64,000 bases of DNA, taken from assembly GCA_007258455.2 (NCBI GenBank), contig VDFB02196010.1:140525-204524 (forward strand), given 5' to 3'. Of this stretch, positions 1-11,797 are shown piece after piece. Source of the stretch: Sequoia sempervirens (lineage: Eukaryota; Streptophyta; Pinopsida; Cupressales; Cupressaceae). Both the position numbers and the translations under genes were made by a program. Positions within the stretch are counted from its first letter, which is position 1; each line of letters starts with the position of its first letter. The notes under the pieces are model-generated. The model did not search any database. It was not told the origin of the DNA and was given only the letters and a program-made list of their open reading frames with translations.

Positions 1-624
1 CAACACACATGATACAAGAAGCTCTTTGATATGATGCTTAAATATTGATGATGGCTCCAAATGCTTGATAGAATTTCTCTTGAATGCTTGGATGCTTGAA
101 TGCTTGAATGCTTAGATTGATTATTCATTGAAAATGAGAGAAGGAACCTTGTATTTATACTTACTTACGCTTAATATACTAAAATTACATCACTCCAAGC
201 TAACATATGAATTGATTAAATAAAGGAGGCTAAATCCTGCCAAAATTTGAAATTAAATCCCCAAAATGATTTAAGGACTAAGGCACCCTACATGCATTTT
301 ACTCCCAGGTCATAAAAACTTGAGGCATAAACACCAAACAGGGGCCCAATTAAGATGCCTCAAACTCAGGGTCTCGAGACCTTTGGGGGACAAAGATGCC
401 CTAGGTGGCGTTTTAATCCTGACCCAAAAATTAGGGACACTTTGATGAAATCATTAAATTATAATTTATGCATTGGAGAATGTTAGGATTAGCTAGAAAA
501 AGATGTAATTAATAGGGCTTGTGAATGCAAAATAGGACCAATTAAGCCATAAAGAAGCATAAATAAAGCAAGGTGAGCCCAAACAATTGTGAAAATGCAA
601 GGGTATGCATTTTACTACACTACA
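1..624 (-). mobile_element. 3' LTR (partial) of minus-strand non-autonomous LTR element
   Basis: This block is repeated directly at about 5143-5859 (same opening run about Asn-free text: AAGAAGCTCTTTGATATGAT, the ATGCTTGA micro-repeats, and the closing GCATTTTACTACACTA). Read on the minus strand the LTR begins TGTAGTGTAG at 624, and just outside it (625-645) lies a purine-rich minus-strand stretch, AAAAGTGGAGGCTAAA, fitting a polypurine tract. A TATA box on the minus strand (TATAAATA) sits at 152-159. The LTR is cut by the window edge, so its other end is not seen. Orientation follows from the PPT and TATA box. Family is probably Ty3/gypsy-like but no pol was found to prove it. Confidence 0.8.
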
Positions 625-967
625 TTTAGCCTCCACTTTTGTGAGAGGATGACACACAATCAAGAGGGGCTAAAATGTACAAATGTTAGTAAGATTGGAT
701 GACAATGACCAAGAGGGTGGCCAAGCCCCTAGGATCAAGATCCTATGGAAAACCAACATAAGCACAAAGGAACACACATGCAGATGATATATGAAGCCAT
801 AACCATATCACAAACATACACCATCAAAGATGTGAAAAGGAAAAATAAAGAGGAAAATTACAACGGATCACGCTTCATTTGGCCATCCAATGTGGTGGAC
901 CAAGTCTAGGATATTTTTCCCAAAAGGGAGTTTACAAGGGGAACGTGTTGTCCACTATGTAAAAGAA

Positions 968-1276
968 ATGCACACTCACAAGGGATAGTGAAGCTAGGTG
1001 TCCACTAGTTGAGCCCTAAGGGACCATATCAAAACCATACCTCCATGACTTTAATAAGGCACAAAAATGCATGCTCACAAGGGCTAGTGAAGGTAGGTGT
1101 CCACTAGGTGAGCCCCAAGAAGTCCATATCAAATCCATACCTCCATGAATTTAATAAGGACAAAAGGAAAATGCACGCTCACAAGGGCTAGTGAAGCTAG
1201 GTGTCCACTAGGTGAAACCTAGGAAGTCAATATAAAAGCCATACCTCCATGACTTTAATAAGGACAAAAGAAAAAT
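968..1276. repeat. Three tandem copies of a ~100-bp unit
   Basis: Copies start at about 968, 1067 and 1171. Each carries ATGC-CTCACAAGGG, TAGTGAAG, TAGGTGTCCACTAG, and CATACCTCCATGA-TTTAATAAGG in the same order. The copies differ by scattered substitutions, so the array is old. It lies inside the non-autonomous LTR element; no function is evident. Confidence 0.85.
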
Positions 1277-1814
1277 GCCACAAGAAAGAGGAATTTTCAA
1301 AGGGATTTTTCTTAGTTCACCTAAGGTCTTACTATTAGGGGACATCATTCCTAATGTCTCGAAGAGAGGACCAGTCAAAGGATAAAAGATTCACAACTTG
1401 GGGAATGCAGTGCATCACATCACCACTAAGAGGAATATAATATGCTAAGATAGGTTGCCCTATTGAAGGAAATTACTCCCAATGTCACCACAAAGAGGAA
1501 AACATGTTGCATGAAGTAATAAAATCCAATCAAGGAACATGAAAAAGGAAAAAAGAAATCAAAATAATGCCAAAGTATGCCCCTACTTTAAAGAAATTGA
1601 AAAAACCATGCTATGAGAAATTACTTTAAAGTAGCCAAAAGATGAAAAAGGAAAAGAGGGTTGCCCCCCAGAAACACATAAGGGATCCATGGATTCGGGG
1701 TCAGTATCTATCTTTGTTGTAATGATATTACAGAGCTCAAAACTATCATCATTCCTCAAATACACATAAAAATTCAGAAGAATGACACAAAGAGAGTGAA
1801 ATCAAAGAAAAGAC

Positions 1815-1980
1815 ATTTGGGTCATCATGGAAGAGACATAGGGTGTCTCAACTACTTGCGTCATCCCCAAAAGGAAAACACAAGACAAAAATGAAAATGA
1901 AAGATAAAGATAATGAAAAATCTTTTGGGTCGACATGGCAGAGACATAGGGTGTCTTGATGCCTTACATCATCCCCAAAA
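1815..1980. repeat. Duplicated hairpin-forming block (two copies)
   Basis: Two related blocks, 1815-1872 and 1923-1980, each begin with TTTGGG and end with CCCAAAA and contain an inner inverted pair GACA/TGTC around TAGGG. The second copy also has a middle pair GGCA/TGCC. A third diverged copy lies at 45998-46054 in another element. The nested pairing suggests a folded RNA element in the retrotransposon transcript, but this is inference. Confidence 0.7.
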
Positions 1981-2904
1981 AGAAAACACAAGAAAAGAAG
2001 AAAATGAAAGGAAAATAGAAATATCAATGAAAAGGAAAAATTATAAGACATATAGAATAATGAAGCTACAAATAGACGAATGCACATAGAGAGAGAAACA
2101 TAAAACAAAACATCATGGGGCATCATGTTATGAACATGCAATCAAACAAAAATAAAATGCAAAAGACTAGTATGGCATAGGTGAGTCAACCTATAGGTGA
2201 GTCAACCTATAGCAAGCCATCTACCTCCCAATCTCATTCTGTATTTAAGCAGAAGGAAAATAATGAACCTAAGGGACAAAAATGAATGCCTTACTAGGAC
2301 AAGGCCATCTACTTCTTACCCCCACTGAGTGCAAAATGAGGATGAGCTGAGGTAGATTATGAGAAAGGGTCAGGTAATAGTGAGAATAAAGTATTCTATG
2401 ACTATTACATGACAAAAGGGAAAAAAAAGACAAGCTACACAATCACTCGATGTCAATCATTACCATCGAAGTGAAATTTTTGCAATATTAACTTTAATGC
2501 ATGGCAGTCATCAGTACTTTGTTTGAGAGTTCAATAATATGGACAATGTGGGACTTTTGCATCTTTAGGATAAAGCACTAATCTATTCATAGGTGAAAAT
2601 GTTATGAAACCTTTGTTGACAAGCATTTGTTGTTTCTTTTCACTTTCAAGTGGTGGACAGAGAGGTTGTAGCTTTTGTAATTTATAAGGTCTTTTCCATT
2701 TTCTATATACACCAACTTCTCAAGTTCAAGGAGGAGTGGACCTAGGGTGATCCTATCATCCTTGTCATTATTATGAGTCATTGGTTATTCTTTTGGAAGA
2801 AGGAAATTCATATTAGGAAGAGAATCAAAGATCATTGTACCATCATTATGAAGTCTTAGATATTCTTGAGGAGGTTGTGTAATGTGAGGGGGATCTTGAT
2901 ATCC

Positions 2905-3546
2905 TTACCCTATTGTGTTTTCATTGGTTGGTATTTTCTTTAGAATTTGATGAATTTCATGTTTACTTATCGTATCACGTCCTTGTTTGCTTAATATTAT
3001 GAATCCTTTGCCATATGTTTCTTCTAGGTTGATTGGAGTGTTTATTACTTTTTTATCATAAAATGGTTGAGTGTTTGATTGTTTAGAGGAACTAGATTCA
3101 CCTATTGTAGAGAAAATAGTTTCAAATTTTGCTTCAGTTTCAGGATGTAAGTAACCAAACATCTCAAGAGGTGGTATTGTGGGAGGGTCTAGTTGTTTCA
3201 TGGATGGATAGAAGGATGCATTAGCTTCAAGGTTATCAAGACAATCATTTAGTAACTTATTCATGTTGTCATCATATTCTCCAATGATTTGAACATTGCG
3301 AGGAGGACATGCATTAGGAGTTGAGTGAGAATGAGTGAGTTCAATTTTGTTAGGATCATCACCAAAGGAACAATTTGACACATCTACCAAATATTTCAAG
3401 GACATCCATAACTTTCCAAAGCACATATCCATGATGCAAGATTGAAAAAATGCACTTGAAATGAAATAAATTGAGATAACAACATTTCTGCAAACTAAAA
3501 CATAAAATTCAAGGTAGCCCACAAAAACACAGAAAAGCAATTTCAA
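2905..3546 (-). CDS. Unrecognised 213-codon ORF in the LTR element
   Basis: An open frame on the minus strand, inside the non-autonomous LTR element. The first ~50 residues are hydrophobic and cysteine-rich and look like translated non-coding sequence; from about residue 65 the composition becomes hydrophilic (Asn, Glu, Ser, Pro), with phrases such as NVQIIGEYDDNMNKLLNDC and PPTIPPLEMFGYLHPETEAK that look more like real protein. I do not recognise a family. The true coding part may begin within the frame. It could be a remnant of a gag-like or element-specific protein; no zinc knuckle or protease motif is visible. Confidence 0.3.
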   Translation of the reverse strand: MKLLFCVFVGYLEFYVLVCRNVVISIYFISSAFFQSCIMDMCFGKLWMSLKYLVDVSNCSFGDDPNKIELTHSHSTPNACPPRNVQIIGEYDDNMNKLLNDCLDNLEANASFYPSMKQLDPPTIPPLEMFGYLHPETEAKFETIFSTIGESSSSKQSNTQPFYDKKVINTPINLEETYGKGFIILSKQGRDTISKHEIHQILKKIPTNENTIG

Positions 3547-4899
3547 ACCCTGAAAACTTAAAAGTCAAAGTCAAGAAGGACTAAGATGCTAGGAAGGCTT
3601 TCTTGGTCCTCTTGGTGAGATTCTAAAGTTCCAGGAATTGAAACATACAACAAACAGCAAAGAGAGACTTCTGAGGTAGAAACCTTGAGAGGGACTAAGT
3701 TTCCAAGAAGGGAATTTTAGACTTGGAAGAGGTTTTTCTTAAAAAATTAGAAAATTCTGGAATGTCTACAGTGTTTATAGATTGCCTATTTAGGATGTTG
3801 ATCTTTAGGAACAAAAAAATGTGCAAATGAGTGCAAGTAAAAGTAACTAGGAACAAGCAATATTAATGCAATTTTTTTCAATTTTGAATGCAATAAGAAT
3901 GTTTCCAAATTTAGTTAAGATGATTAATAATGCACTTTTCAGATTTTTCAATGAAATGATATGATGCAATAAAGAAAAAAATGCAACCTATATGCACTTT
4001 CACTAATGCAAATATAGCAAAGCCTAAATGCAATTTTACTAATGCAAAATGTAAGAAACCCTAGATGCACTTTCACTAATGCAAGTTGCAATTCAAGAAT
4101 GAATGTAATCTAAATCTAAGGACTTTAATAGACTCCAAAATCATAAATGAATTCTCAACAAGGTCTAGTTGACCAAAATGATTAGGTGGAAAATGGACAT
4201 ACAATTTCACTCTTTCTCCAACTAACATTCAAAGATGTCCTAGGAGTCCTAATTGAATTGACTAACAACCTCACAAGGTGAGTCAGTTCACAATGAGGAG
4301 GACCTAGGAAGGGTTTCTTTTAACATTAAGGGGGTACACTACCATGCAAATGCTTGGAAATGACAAATGAAAATTCAACTTACAAAACCTAGTTATGCAA
4401 CCTAAATGAGAGATGCAAATGATGCAATTATGTAATAGGGAGATAGGATATGTGTAACTAGGAGTTCTAGAGGTTTTGTGATGATTTTGGAAATTCAAGG
4501 AACCTAGAAAAATATTCCAGGGAGGAAAAAGATGCCCTAGATTGTGTATTAGTCTCACTACTATTTTTCAGGGCAGATGTAGACTAGCTTCAAATTTCAG
4601 AACTAGATCTAAAGAAATTTCTAAGAAATATGCTCAAGAGGATTGAGATGCCAAAGGTGGTGTATTAGTCCTATTCTAGATTTCTAAAAACTCTGAATGT
4701 GGTCTTGAGCTCCAAGGTTTTCACTTGCTTCTCCTCTAATCTCAGGTTCTGAAACTTTTGGATTCAACCTATGGGCGAGTTTCCATGAAGATGATTTTTT
4801 TTTAATGCAACTTTGCAACTTTTAAAATTTTGAACTCCAAGTGATCTTCAAGACTTCAACCTAAATTTTCAATCATAAGTATGCAATATGGGAGAAACT

Positions 4900-5859
4900 T
4901 GTTGTTTGTTAGTGAATGGTGGTTTTCCGTGGTCAAACCCCTTATTGGTAATTAAATCTTAAAATGACATAGAAATAATGAAGGAAATGGTGAATGAACA
5001 TGTGATGCTACAACTCACCAAACCCTTGTAAAGTCTACAAACTTGTGTGCAATGGTTGCAATGGATATGGAACTTGAGCCAAAGATATGGACTTGAATTG
5101 CTTGAGTGAATCAACACCCTACAACACAAATGTTGTCACAACAACACAAATGATGCAAGAAGCTCTTTGATATGATGCTTGAATATTGATGATGGCTCCA
5201 AATGCTTGATATAATTGATATTGAATGCTTGGATGCTTGAATGCTTAGATTGCTTGTTAGGAGAAAATGAGAGAAGGAACATTGTATTTATACTTATGCT
5301 TAATATCCCTCAATTACCTCACACCAAGCTGACATATGAATTCATTAAATTAAGAAGGCTAAATCTTGCCAAATTTTGAAATTAAATCCCAAAAATGACT
5401 CCAGGACAACTATGATGCCTTAGGTAGTGTCTTAGTGTCTGAGTGCCTTAAATATTGAGGATAAATCTTGCCAGAATTTGAAATTAAATCTAGAAAATGA
5501 CTAAAGGAAGACTAAGATACCCTATGTGGCATCTTAGTCCCAAGTCACAAAAACTTGGGGCACAGACACCAAAAAGGGGCCCAATTAAGATGCCTCAAAA
5601 TTAGGGTCCCAAGACCTTTGGGGGACAAAGATGCCCTAGGTGGCATTTTAGACCTGATACAAAAATCAGGGACACTACGATGAAATCATTAAATTATCAT
5701 TTATGCATTGGAGAGTTTTGGGATTAGACAGAAAAAGGTGTAATTCATAAGGCTTGAGAATACAAAATGGGACCAATTAAGCGATAAAGAAGCATAAATA
5801 AAGCAAGGTGGGCCCAAGAAATTGTGAAAATGCAAGGGTATGCATTTTACTACACTATA
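4900..5859 (-). mobile_element. 5' LTR of minus-strand non-autonomous element
   Basis: Direct repeat of the window-start LTR, with matching outer end (TACACTATA here, TACACTACA there, so the canonical TG start on the minus strand has decayed to TA). A minus-strand TATAAATA box lies at 5285-5292. U3 holds inverted pairs, the clearest being GACTAAGAT at 5510-5518 with ATCTTAGTC at 5531-5539. A stretch near 4905-4965 (TTTTCCGTGGTCAAACCCC then TTGGTAATTAAATC) is shared with the LTRs near 18.6, 54.7 and 60.1 kb, so these belong to one broad LTR family. The left boundary is approximate. Confidence 0.7.
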
Positions 5860-6706
5860 GTAGTAAATAATACAAATTAGGAATATAGTGAAAATGAGAA
5901 CATGCAATGGAAAATTTGTTTACAAGAGTGGAAATGTTAACAATAGTGGATCAAGAATAATATATACAATGTGAGAACAATGAAGAACTAGAGAATAGGA
6001 TGTTATAAGGAAAGAAGATGTCATAGATGGTCAAGAGTGAGGATAAATTTTGGGATAATAAGAAATTGTTTGAGTTAAAAAAAAAGGTTAGGAGCCATGA
6101 AAATAGGAGATTGAAATATTAAAGAGAATTTAAGGAGAATCACAAGTGCAAGAAAAAATATGAGGATGGGAGTATGTCCTAGTTCTTTATTCAACTATGT
6201 TGAGGGTGTGCTAATGTTGGTTTCCAACAAAAAATATGATTTTACTATGTAGAAATTATTTTAAAACATTCTCACAAATCACTTATCTAGAGTGCCTAAT
6301 GTAGGAACATCCTAGGGAGTAAGAGCAATACTACATCAACTAAAAATATTTGCATTTACTTTGTTTATTCATTTGTAGGTTCTCATTTACATTCTAGTTA
6401 CCATAAATCTTACTATATTTCACTACATTTGTATGTATCACCTTGTAGTTGGGATCATATGTTCAAGATTAATCCTACAATATTTTTTTTTTTTTTGTGA
6501 GATTTAGATCTCCACAAAGACATACTCCAGTCTTTGACCTTACAATCAAGAATTATTAGCTAACACTCAATTAAATTATCATTTCTTGTGGAAAATTCCT
6601 AAAGCTTGCAACAATGGAGGAACTCATTCCTAGGTACATTGGACTTACGAGATCTTATATTGTGAATTACATCGAGATGTATTGATCTTACCATAGCATT
6701 TTTTCC
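5860..6706. other. Intergenic sequence, nothing recognised
   Basis: AT-rich sequence between the LTR element and the tandem array. No open frame with protein character, no terminal repeats and no RNA gene were seen. A T-tract lies near 6483-6497. Confidence 0.6.
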
Positions 6707-7426
6707 AAAAGACTCATTTACTTGTCTAGACAACTCCATATTCTTTTGGAATTGATATTTATGCCATCTTACAACCAATAGACATTACTCATAAGACTAA
6801 AAGCTAATATATAAACATCCTTGAAGATTGTTAAAACTTAACGAAGAATGTTGGAAGGAAGTCGATGTACAATTTGGGATGAGCTTATATTTCATATCTT
6901 TTAATTTTTATAATTTTTCTATTTGTAATAAAAAAAATTTGAGGAATAAAGAATCATTTACATTTCTAGCCAACTCTAGGTTTCATTTGGCATTGAGATT
7001 TATGCCAAATTTCAACCAATAGACATTACTCATGAGACTAGAAGACAATATAAAAACTTCCTTGAAGATCATTAAAAGTTAGTGAAGAATGTAGTAATAC
7101 AATGGATGTATAGTTTGGGATGAGCTTATATTCTCATATCATTTAACTTAGATGATTTTTCTATTTGTAATTCAAAACTTGAGGTCAAAAGACTCATTTA
7201 CAAGACTGGCCAACTCCATATTTCATTTGGCATTGAGATTTATGCCAACTTGCAGCCAATATAAATTACTTGCAATACTAAAAGCTAATATATAACAATC
7301 CTTGAAGATCATTAAAACTTAATGAAGAATGTAGGAAGATAGTAGATGTATAGTTTAGGATGAGTTTATATTATCATATCATTCAACTTTTTCAAATTTT
7401 TTATTTGTACAAAAAATGTTGAGGCC
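6707..7426. repeat. Tandem array, three copies of a ~240-bp unit
   Basis: Units start at about 6707, 6948 and 7187, each with (A)AAGA-TCATTTAC, CCAACTC-A-TTTCATTTGG, TGAGATTTATGCCA, TCCTTGAAGAT, GAAGAATGTAG and TAGTTTGGGATGAGCTTATATT in order. The unit spacing is 239-241 bp. The ORF inside unit 1 is an accident of the repeat. The array lies downstream of the peroxidase gene. Three copies only, so either a small local duplication or a satellite fragment. Confidence 0.85.
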
Positions 7427-7988
7427 TAACATGTTGGAAGCCTACTATGGCAAGTTCTAATTTTGTCATGATTATGAGTGAATAAGGAATATCTTATTGT
7501 TTTCTTTTTACATTGAGTTTATTATTATTTGTGTAATTATCTTCCTAATTGGATAATCCTTCATTGGAGCCTCTGGCCATGACTATATCAACCCTATATG
7601 GCTCTTGTTGCTTACCCACTTCTTTTTCTCTCAATATTTGATGTAAATAATTCCACCTTACTTCAACTTTGACATGTGACTATTTCCACCTATTTTTATT
7701 GATATAATATTTTTTAAAAACTTTTATAATAAACATAAATACCTAAAATGTCCAATAATATAAAAATAAAAATTTGCAGAAACTCCATAGATGTAATAAA
7801 CATGCCGCAGATTTACGCTGTTGATGAAGAAAATAGTGAAGGATGAAAATATCTTTGATTTTAAAGAATGTCGCTAATTGAGTGATAGGCATAGCAAGCA
7901 GTTCCAAACCATTAGGCTTTCACTCCATCAATAAATGTATTATGAGGGTGGTCCTCTTCATTCTTTTTTATTACAGTTTGCAGGACAA
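7427..7988. other. 3' flank of peroxidase gene
   Basis: Non-coding sequence downstream of the peroxidase stop codon. A minus-strand AATAAA lies at 7967-7972, 17 bases past the stop codon; it is close for a poly(A) signal, and the true signal may be further on. Nothing else is recognised. Confidence 0.5.
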
Positions 7989-10218
7989 TTAATTAATACG
8001 TCTACAGTTCATTCTAATCTCCCCCTTCTTTCCTGTGAGAGGTTTGATGTTTCCTAATTTAATCATTGCAGCGGCAAAATCATTGAAAAAAGCATTTTGA
8101 TCAGCACTGTATCTAGTAACTTGAGCATCCGCTGAGCCGTTGTTAAACAGTTCCTGGTCAGAGTGGAAAAGACCCTGGAAATTTGTCAGATCTTGGTAGT
8201 AGCCATTATCAAATAGAGTAGGAGTTGTGACATCAAGGAAAGCGAGGTTGTTGTCATTAGGACCACTATTTATGGAGCAATTCGCCTGTAGAGAAGCCGC
8301 AAAATTCTGGTCTATGTTGGTGTCAATGTAGATATGAAATCTATAGAAACGGCAATGGGCTTTCCCGATTGTATGAGCACCTATTCATGTCCGCACACCA
8401 TCAATAAATTATCAGATAATCTTATAACAAGATCGAAATGATTTACAGCCCAAAAACAAAAAACATGAATTATGGTTACCCGAAAGTGTAACCATATCGG
8501 TGGCATTCATTCCTTGGGCTTTAAATGCCGAGATGAGATTGCTGAGGCTGGAACTGGGGCCTGGAAGGTTCCTGTTTGCAGCGTTTATGCTTGCAGTTCT
8601 CGCATCTCGCCTTCCCAGCAGCACATTCCATGTTGGACCTCCCAACTGTGAATTATAGGGTTAAAAAAATGATGTCATGTTGAGAAACTTGCAATAGTCA
8701 GCAGGACAACTTTTTATTGGTTTCTGAATAATTACAGATTACATACAAAGTTGCGGACTCTAATTGAAGTTTTTTTTAGATTCAGTACTAACCGTCTAAG
8801 AGTAACAATATCACAGATTTTCGTTAAAACCTACTCTACATAATTGCCAATATTACTCATCAAAATTTTAATAAAATAAATAAATTTAAATTTTTAATAA
8901 TGTATGTTGTTTATGGTATAGTGTGATAGTAAAATCATGGTATTATTGTTGCAACCACCAAAGTTTAAATCATGTTTGGTTATTGTGATTGTGGGTATTG
9001 TATCTTCAAGGTATTCACCTTCATGTCAATGACTTATGCCTCAAACCCTTGCTGAACTAGTCTATTTATGAGCTTTGTGCACTTATTGAACCACTATGCT
9101 CACAGATTTGAACTATTCACATTAATGTCATGCATTCATATTGAAGATGAGATCCCGGCCCATTCGGGACCTTAGCTGACTTGTATCAGACTAAAAATTT
9201 CCGTTAAAAAAGAAAAGAAAACAAAGAACTAGTACCCTCATTAGTGTGATAGTTAAATCATGGTATCATTGATAAATACTATGATAGTTAAATCATGGTA
9301 TTATTGTTGCAGCCACCAAAGTTTAAATTCAGCTTGGCTCTTGTGATTGTGGGTATTGTACCTTCATACTATTCACATTCATACCAGTGACTTCATGCTT
9401 CAAACCCTTGCTGAACTAGTCAACTTGTGAACTTTGTGCCCCTACTGGAATACTGTGCTCGTGGATTTGAAATATTCACATTAATGTCATAAATTCATAT
9501 CAGAAATGAGATCCCCTGTTTGTGACTTATCTGACTTAGAACAGACTAAAATTCTTGATAAAAAAAAAAGAAAAATCAAATCTAATAATATATGGAAAAT
9601 GTGAAATCCTAGAAGCCCTATTGATATTTCATGCATTATGCGATTTATAAATATGTTTCCCAAAAATGATTACAATTCCAAATGTTTTACCTGTACAACG
9701 GAATCACGAACGGCTGCAGCCACAATATCAGCGCATGAAACCACATCAGTGCACACGGTTTCAATTTGCGACTTAATGTTATCAATGACGTCGAAACCTC
9801 TGAGTGAATTGAAGTTTGGTGCTGCACCCTTCTCTCCTGTGAAATTCGCTGTGTCATCCAACAGTACAGACCCATCGCAGCCCTGCAATTGGAAGGAAAC
9901 AACAGAAACACCATTACAATACCTGCGCGAGACTAAATAAATGATACGGACAGAAAATAATGGTGGAAAAGAAATATATGTTACTTGAACAAAGCAATCG
10001 TGAAAAAAGAGGCGGAGCAAGGATGCGCCCATTCTCGATTCATTGGCCAAAGCATCCGCTACTGTTGCGTTAATTATCGACAACGCTTGCGGACACGTAG
10101 TATCGTAAAAATTAGGGCTAAGCTTCGCCGCAGACACTCCACTACAGCAAAACACCAGAGCCATGCAAAAAGCAATACTCTTTACTGAAGTCATAGAAAC
10201 CATCATTTTCAATAGCAT
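7989..10218 (-). CDS. Class III secretory peroxidase, four exons, apparently intact
   Basis: Heme peroxidase of the plant secretory family (oxidises phenolics with H2O2 in the cell wall or vacuole). Exons on the minus strand: 10218-9985, 9882-9691, 8645-8480, 8380-7989; introns of 102, 1045 and 99 bp all have GT-AG ends and phases that keep frame. Exons 2 and 3 are 192 and 166 bp, sizes I recall as typical of this family. Product is 327 residues. Residues 1-30 form a signal peptide ending near GVSA. Distal Arg69 and His73 lie in RLFFHDCF, calcium ligands in DCFVQGCDGS, and the proximal His200 in [11 protein letters not shown]. Eight cysteines match the four family disulfides (TTCP, HDCF, GCDG, VCTD, SCAD, AHCR, ANCS, MNCR). 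Six N-glycosylation sequons are visible. Four in-frame ATGs occur in the first nine codons; I chose the first. A TATA box lies 55 bp upstream. Exact substrate and isoform are unknown. Confidence 0.95.
8646..9690 (-). other. Intron 2 of the peroxidase gene
   Basis: GT donor at 9690-9689 and AG acceptor before the exon starting at 8645. At 1045 bp it is ten times longer than the other two introns, and the extra length is largely explained by two related A-tailed repeats (8920-9230 and 9242-9579). Confidence 0.9.
8920..9579 (+). repeat. Two head-to-tail SINE-like repeats in peroxidase intron 2
   Basis: Copies at about 8920-9230 and 9242-9579 share GTGATAGT-AAATCATGGTA, TTGTGATTGTGGGTATTGTA, CAAACCCTTGCTGAACTAGT, ATTCACATTAATGTCAT and GAGATCCC in order, and both end in an A-rich tail on the plus strand (antisense to the gene). 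The head of the unit has weak likeness to pol III boxes (TAGTTAAATCATGG and AAGTTTAAATC). Length, tail and tandem placement fit a tRNA-type SINE, but the family is not identified. Confidence 0.6.
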
Positions 10219-10272
10219 ACAAACAACTCTAACGCAGATAAATTGATGGGTCTAAACAAGCTTGGTGACATC

Positions 10273-10280
10273 TTATATAA
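10273..10280 (-). promoter_or_regulatory. TATA box of the peroxidase gene
   Basis: TTATATAA on the minus strand in the context GGTGTTATATAAGATG, 55 bp upstream of the chosen ATG. This spacing fits a transcription start about 25-30 bp upstream of the start codon and a short leader. Confidence 0.75.
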
Positions 10281-11797
10281 CACCAGCGGTACACATCTTT
10301 CATGGATTAAGACGTTAAATATTTAAATTATTTTAAAAAAAAATTAAAAATAAACTTTGTCGGCTGAAGGTTTGGCTGAGAAAAGTCTACACCGAATGGA
10401 CAGAAGCGCGTCTTAAAAGTCAATGGCAGCTGTCGCCATGGCTTTAAAAGATAATTTGGAATTGTCATAGGGGAATTGATATAGTGATCGTTTGTTTTAA
10501 ACGCCACTCTCTCCCGCGTTATTATACTGAATATTTAATCTCAATTGCGCGTACTCTGCATATGGCATTGCTCAAATGTCGCCTGCACCAACTCAATTAT
10601 GGTTTTATTTGTGTATATATATATATAGTTGTCAACTATTTTAGAATTAGGGTGGATATTTAACACTTAGGAATATTAAACAAAGGCAACTTTATTTGAA
10701 CATCTCCTCGTTTGCCGACACATTGTATTGGTAGCTTATCGCTTCAAACATTAACTATTCAAATCCTTTTTGAGAGAAATAGAAATTTTCAAGTGGGAGA
10801 AGATCACTATCACTTACACATGTAAAACATTAAACTTTTCTAGAGATAAAAAATATAAATTTTCAAGTGAAGTAATGGGTTTGAAAAGACGGTTCTCTCA
10901 ATCTTTCTATCATCTTAAACGCATAAAAGTAATGAATAGCCATCTTGATCGCTGTGTTCTGAGAAAGAGATTTAAAATGAAAATAAAATATAATAATAAT
11001 ATTCAAATGCATTACAATTTTAATTATGGTTTGTCATTGTGTCAAAAGATCGATTTATTAATGTTAAACGGATCCATATGTGAGGTAGTTAATCCATGTC
11101 TGGAATCAAACAGGAGATGCTGGTGATTAGTTCAACAATCCCCTCAACATCACCCAAAAGAATTTGAACTCGCAACCATGATTCTGATACACTGACAATT
11201 AATCCACCAAATCGTGAGGCTCCTTTATTGTACTGTGTTCTATGGCTTCTGGTTTAGTTGGTGACAATCATGTTAGATTCAGAGCATGTTTAAATCGCAA
11301 ATGTTCAATTGTGGGTGAATTTTTGTACTTCAAAAGAAATGCATTATCGCTACGACCGGTCACTCCCTCATCCACCACCAGTGAGTGGAGATTTTATTGA
11401 TGGATTTAGGAAATGTGCAGCTATGCATTCTGCCAGATCATCCCTGCATGTTCCCATGTTTTCGGTGTCAATTATATATTGAAAAATGCATACATATCAA
11501 ACTACTATAGAAATCGACATTAATAACAAATCTTGTTCAACCAATTGAAATGACAAAAGCTTCAAAACACCTCAGAACCAGAATATTGATCATTTACAGG
11601 ATTTCTTAATATGGAGTTTTGTCCACCGACTACCATATTCTATTCTATAAGCAACCGCAGATGTCGAGAGCAGTTCATGTAGACAAAAGTTATAGTAGTG
11701 TGCTAATGATATCGTTAAATATTAATTGAATAATTTTGCCTTTGCCATTTTTGGAAGAAAATACTCATTGATAATTTAAAAGCATCTTTATTACTAC
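10281..11797. other. Upstream region of peroxidase gene; one SINE-like fragment
   Basis: Non-coding. Between about 11110 and 11225 the minus strand has a tRNA-like arrangement: a box A-like GATTTGGTGGATTAATTG and, about 30 bp on, a box B-like GGTTGCGAGTTCAAATTC. This is a candidate SINE head or tRNA relic without a clear tail. The remainder shows no gene; the 118-codon ORF at 10770-11126 has no protein-like features. Confidence 0.45.

Larger units (their letters stand above)
625..4899 (-). mobile_element. Internal region of the minus-strand element, no recognisable pol
   Basis: The stretch between the two LTRs has no reverse transcriptase, RNase H or integrase motif in any frame that I can recognise. 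It is A-rich on the plus strand and holds several tandem duplications (968-1276, 1815-1980, 2180-2213, and a weak one near 3986-4085 built on ACTAATGCAA). One open frame of 213 codons lies at 2905-3546. This makes it a large non-autonomous derivative (LARD-like). The boundary with the 5' LTR near 4.9 kb is approximate because I could not identify a primer binding site. Confidence 0.6.

Noticed and set aside
9638..10188. Plus-strand ORFs of 100 and 67 codons across the peroxidase
   Set aside because: They are antisense to exons 1 and 2 of the peroxidase and have no protein character.
11110..11225. tRNA gene on the minus strand
   Set aside because: Box B-like sequence is present but no cloverleaf with an acceptor stem or anticodon loop could be drawn; kept only as a SINE or tRNA relic.
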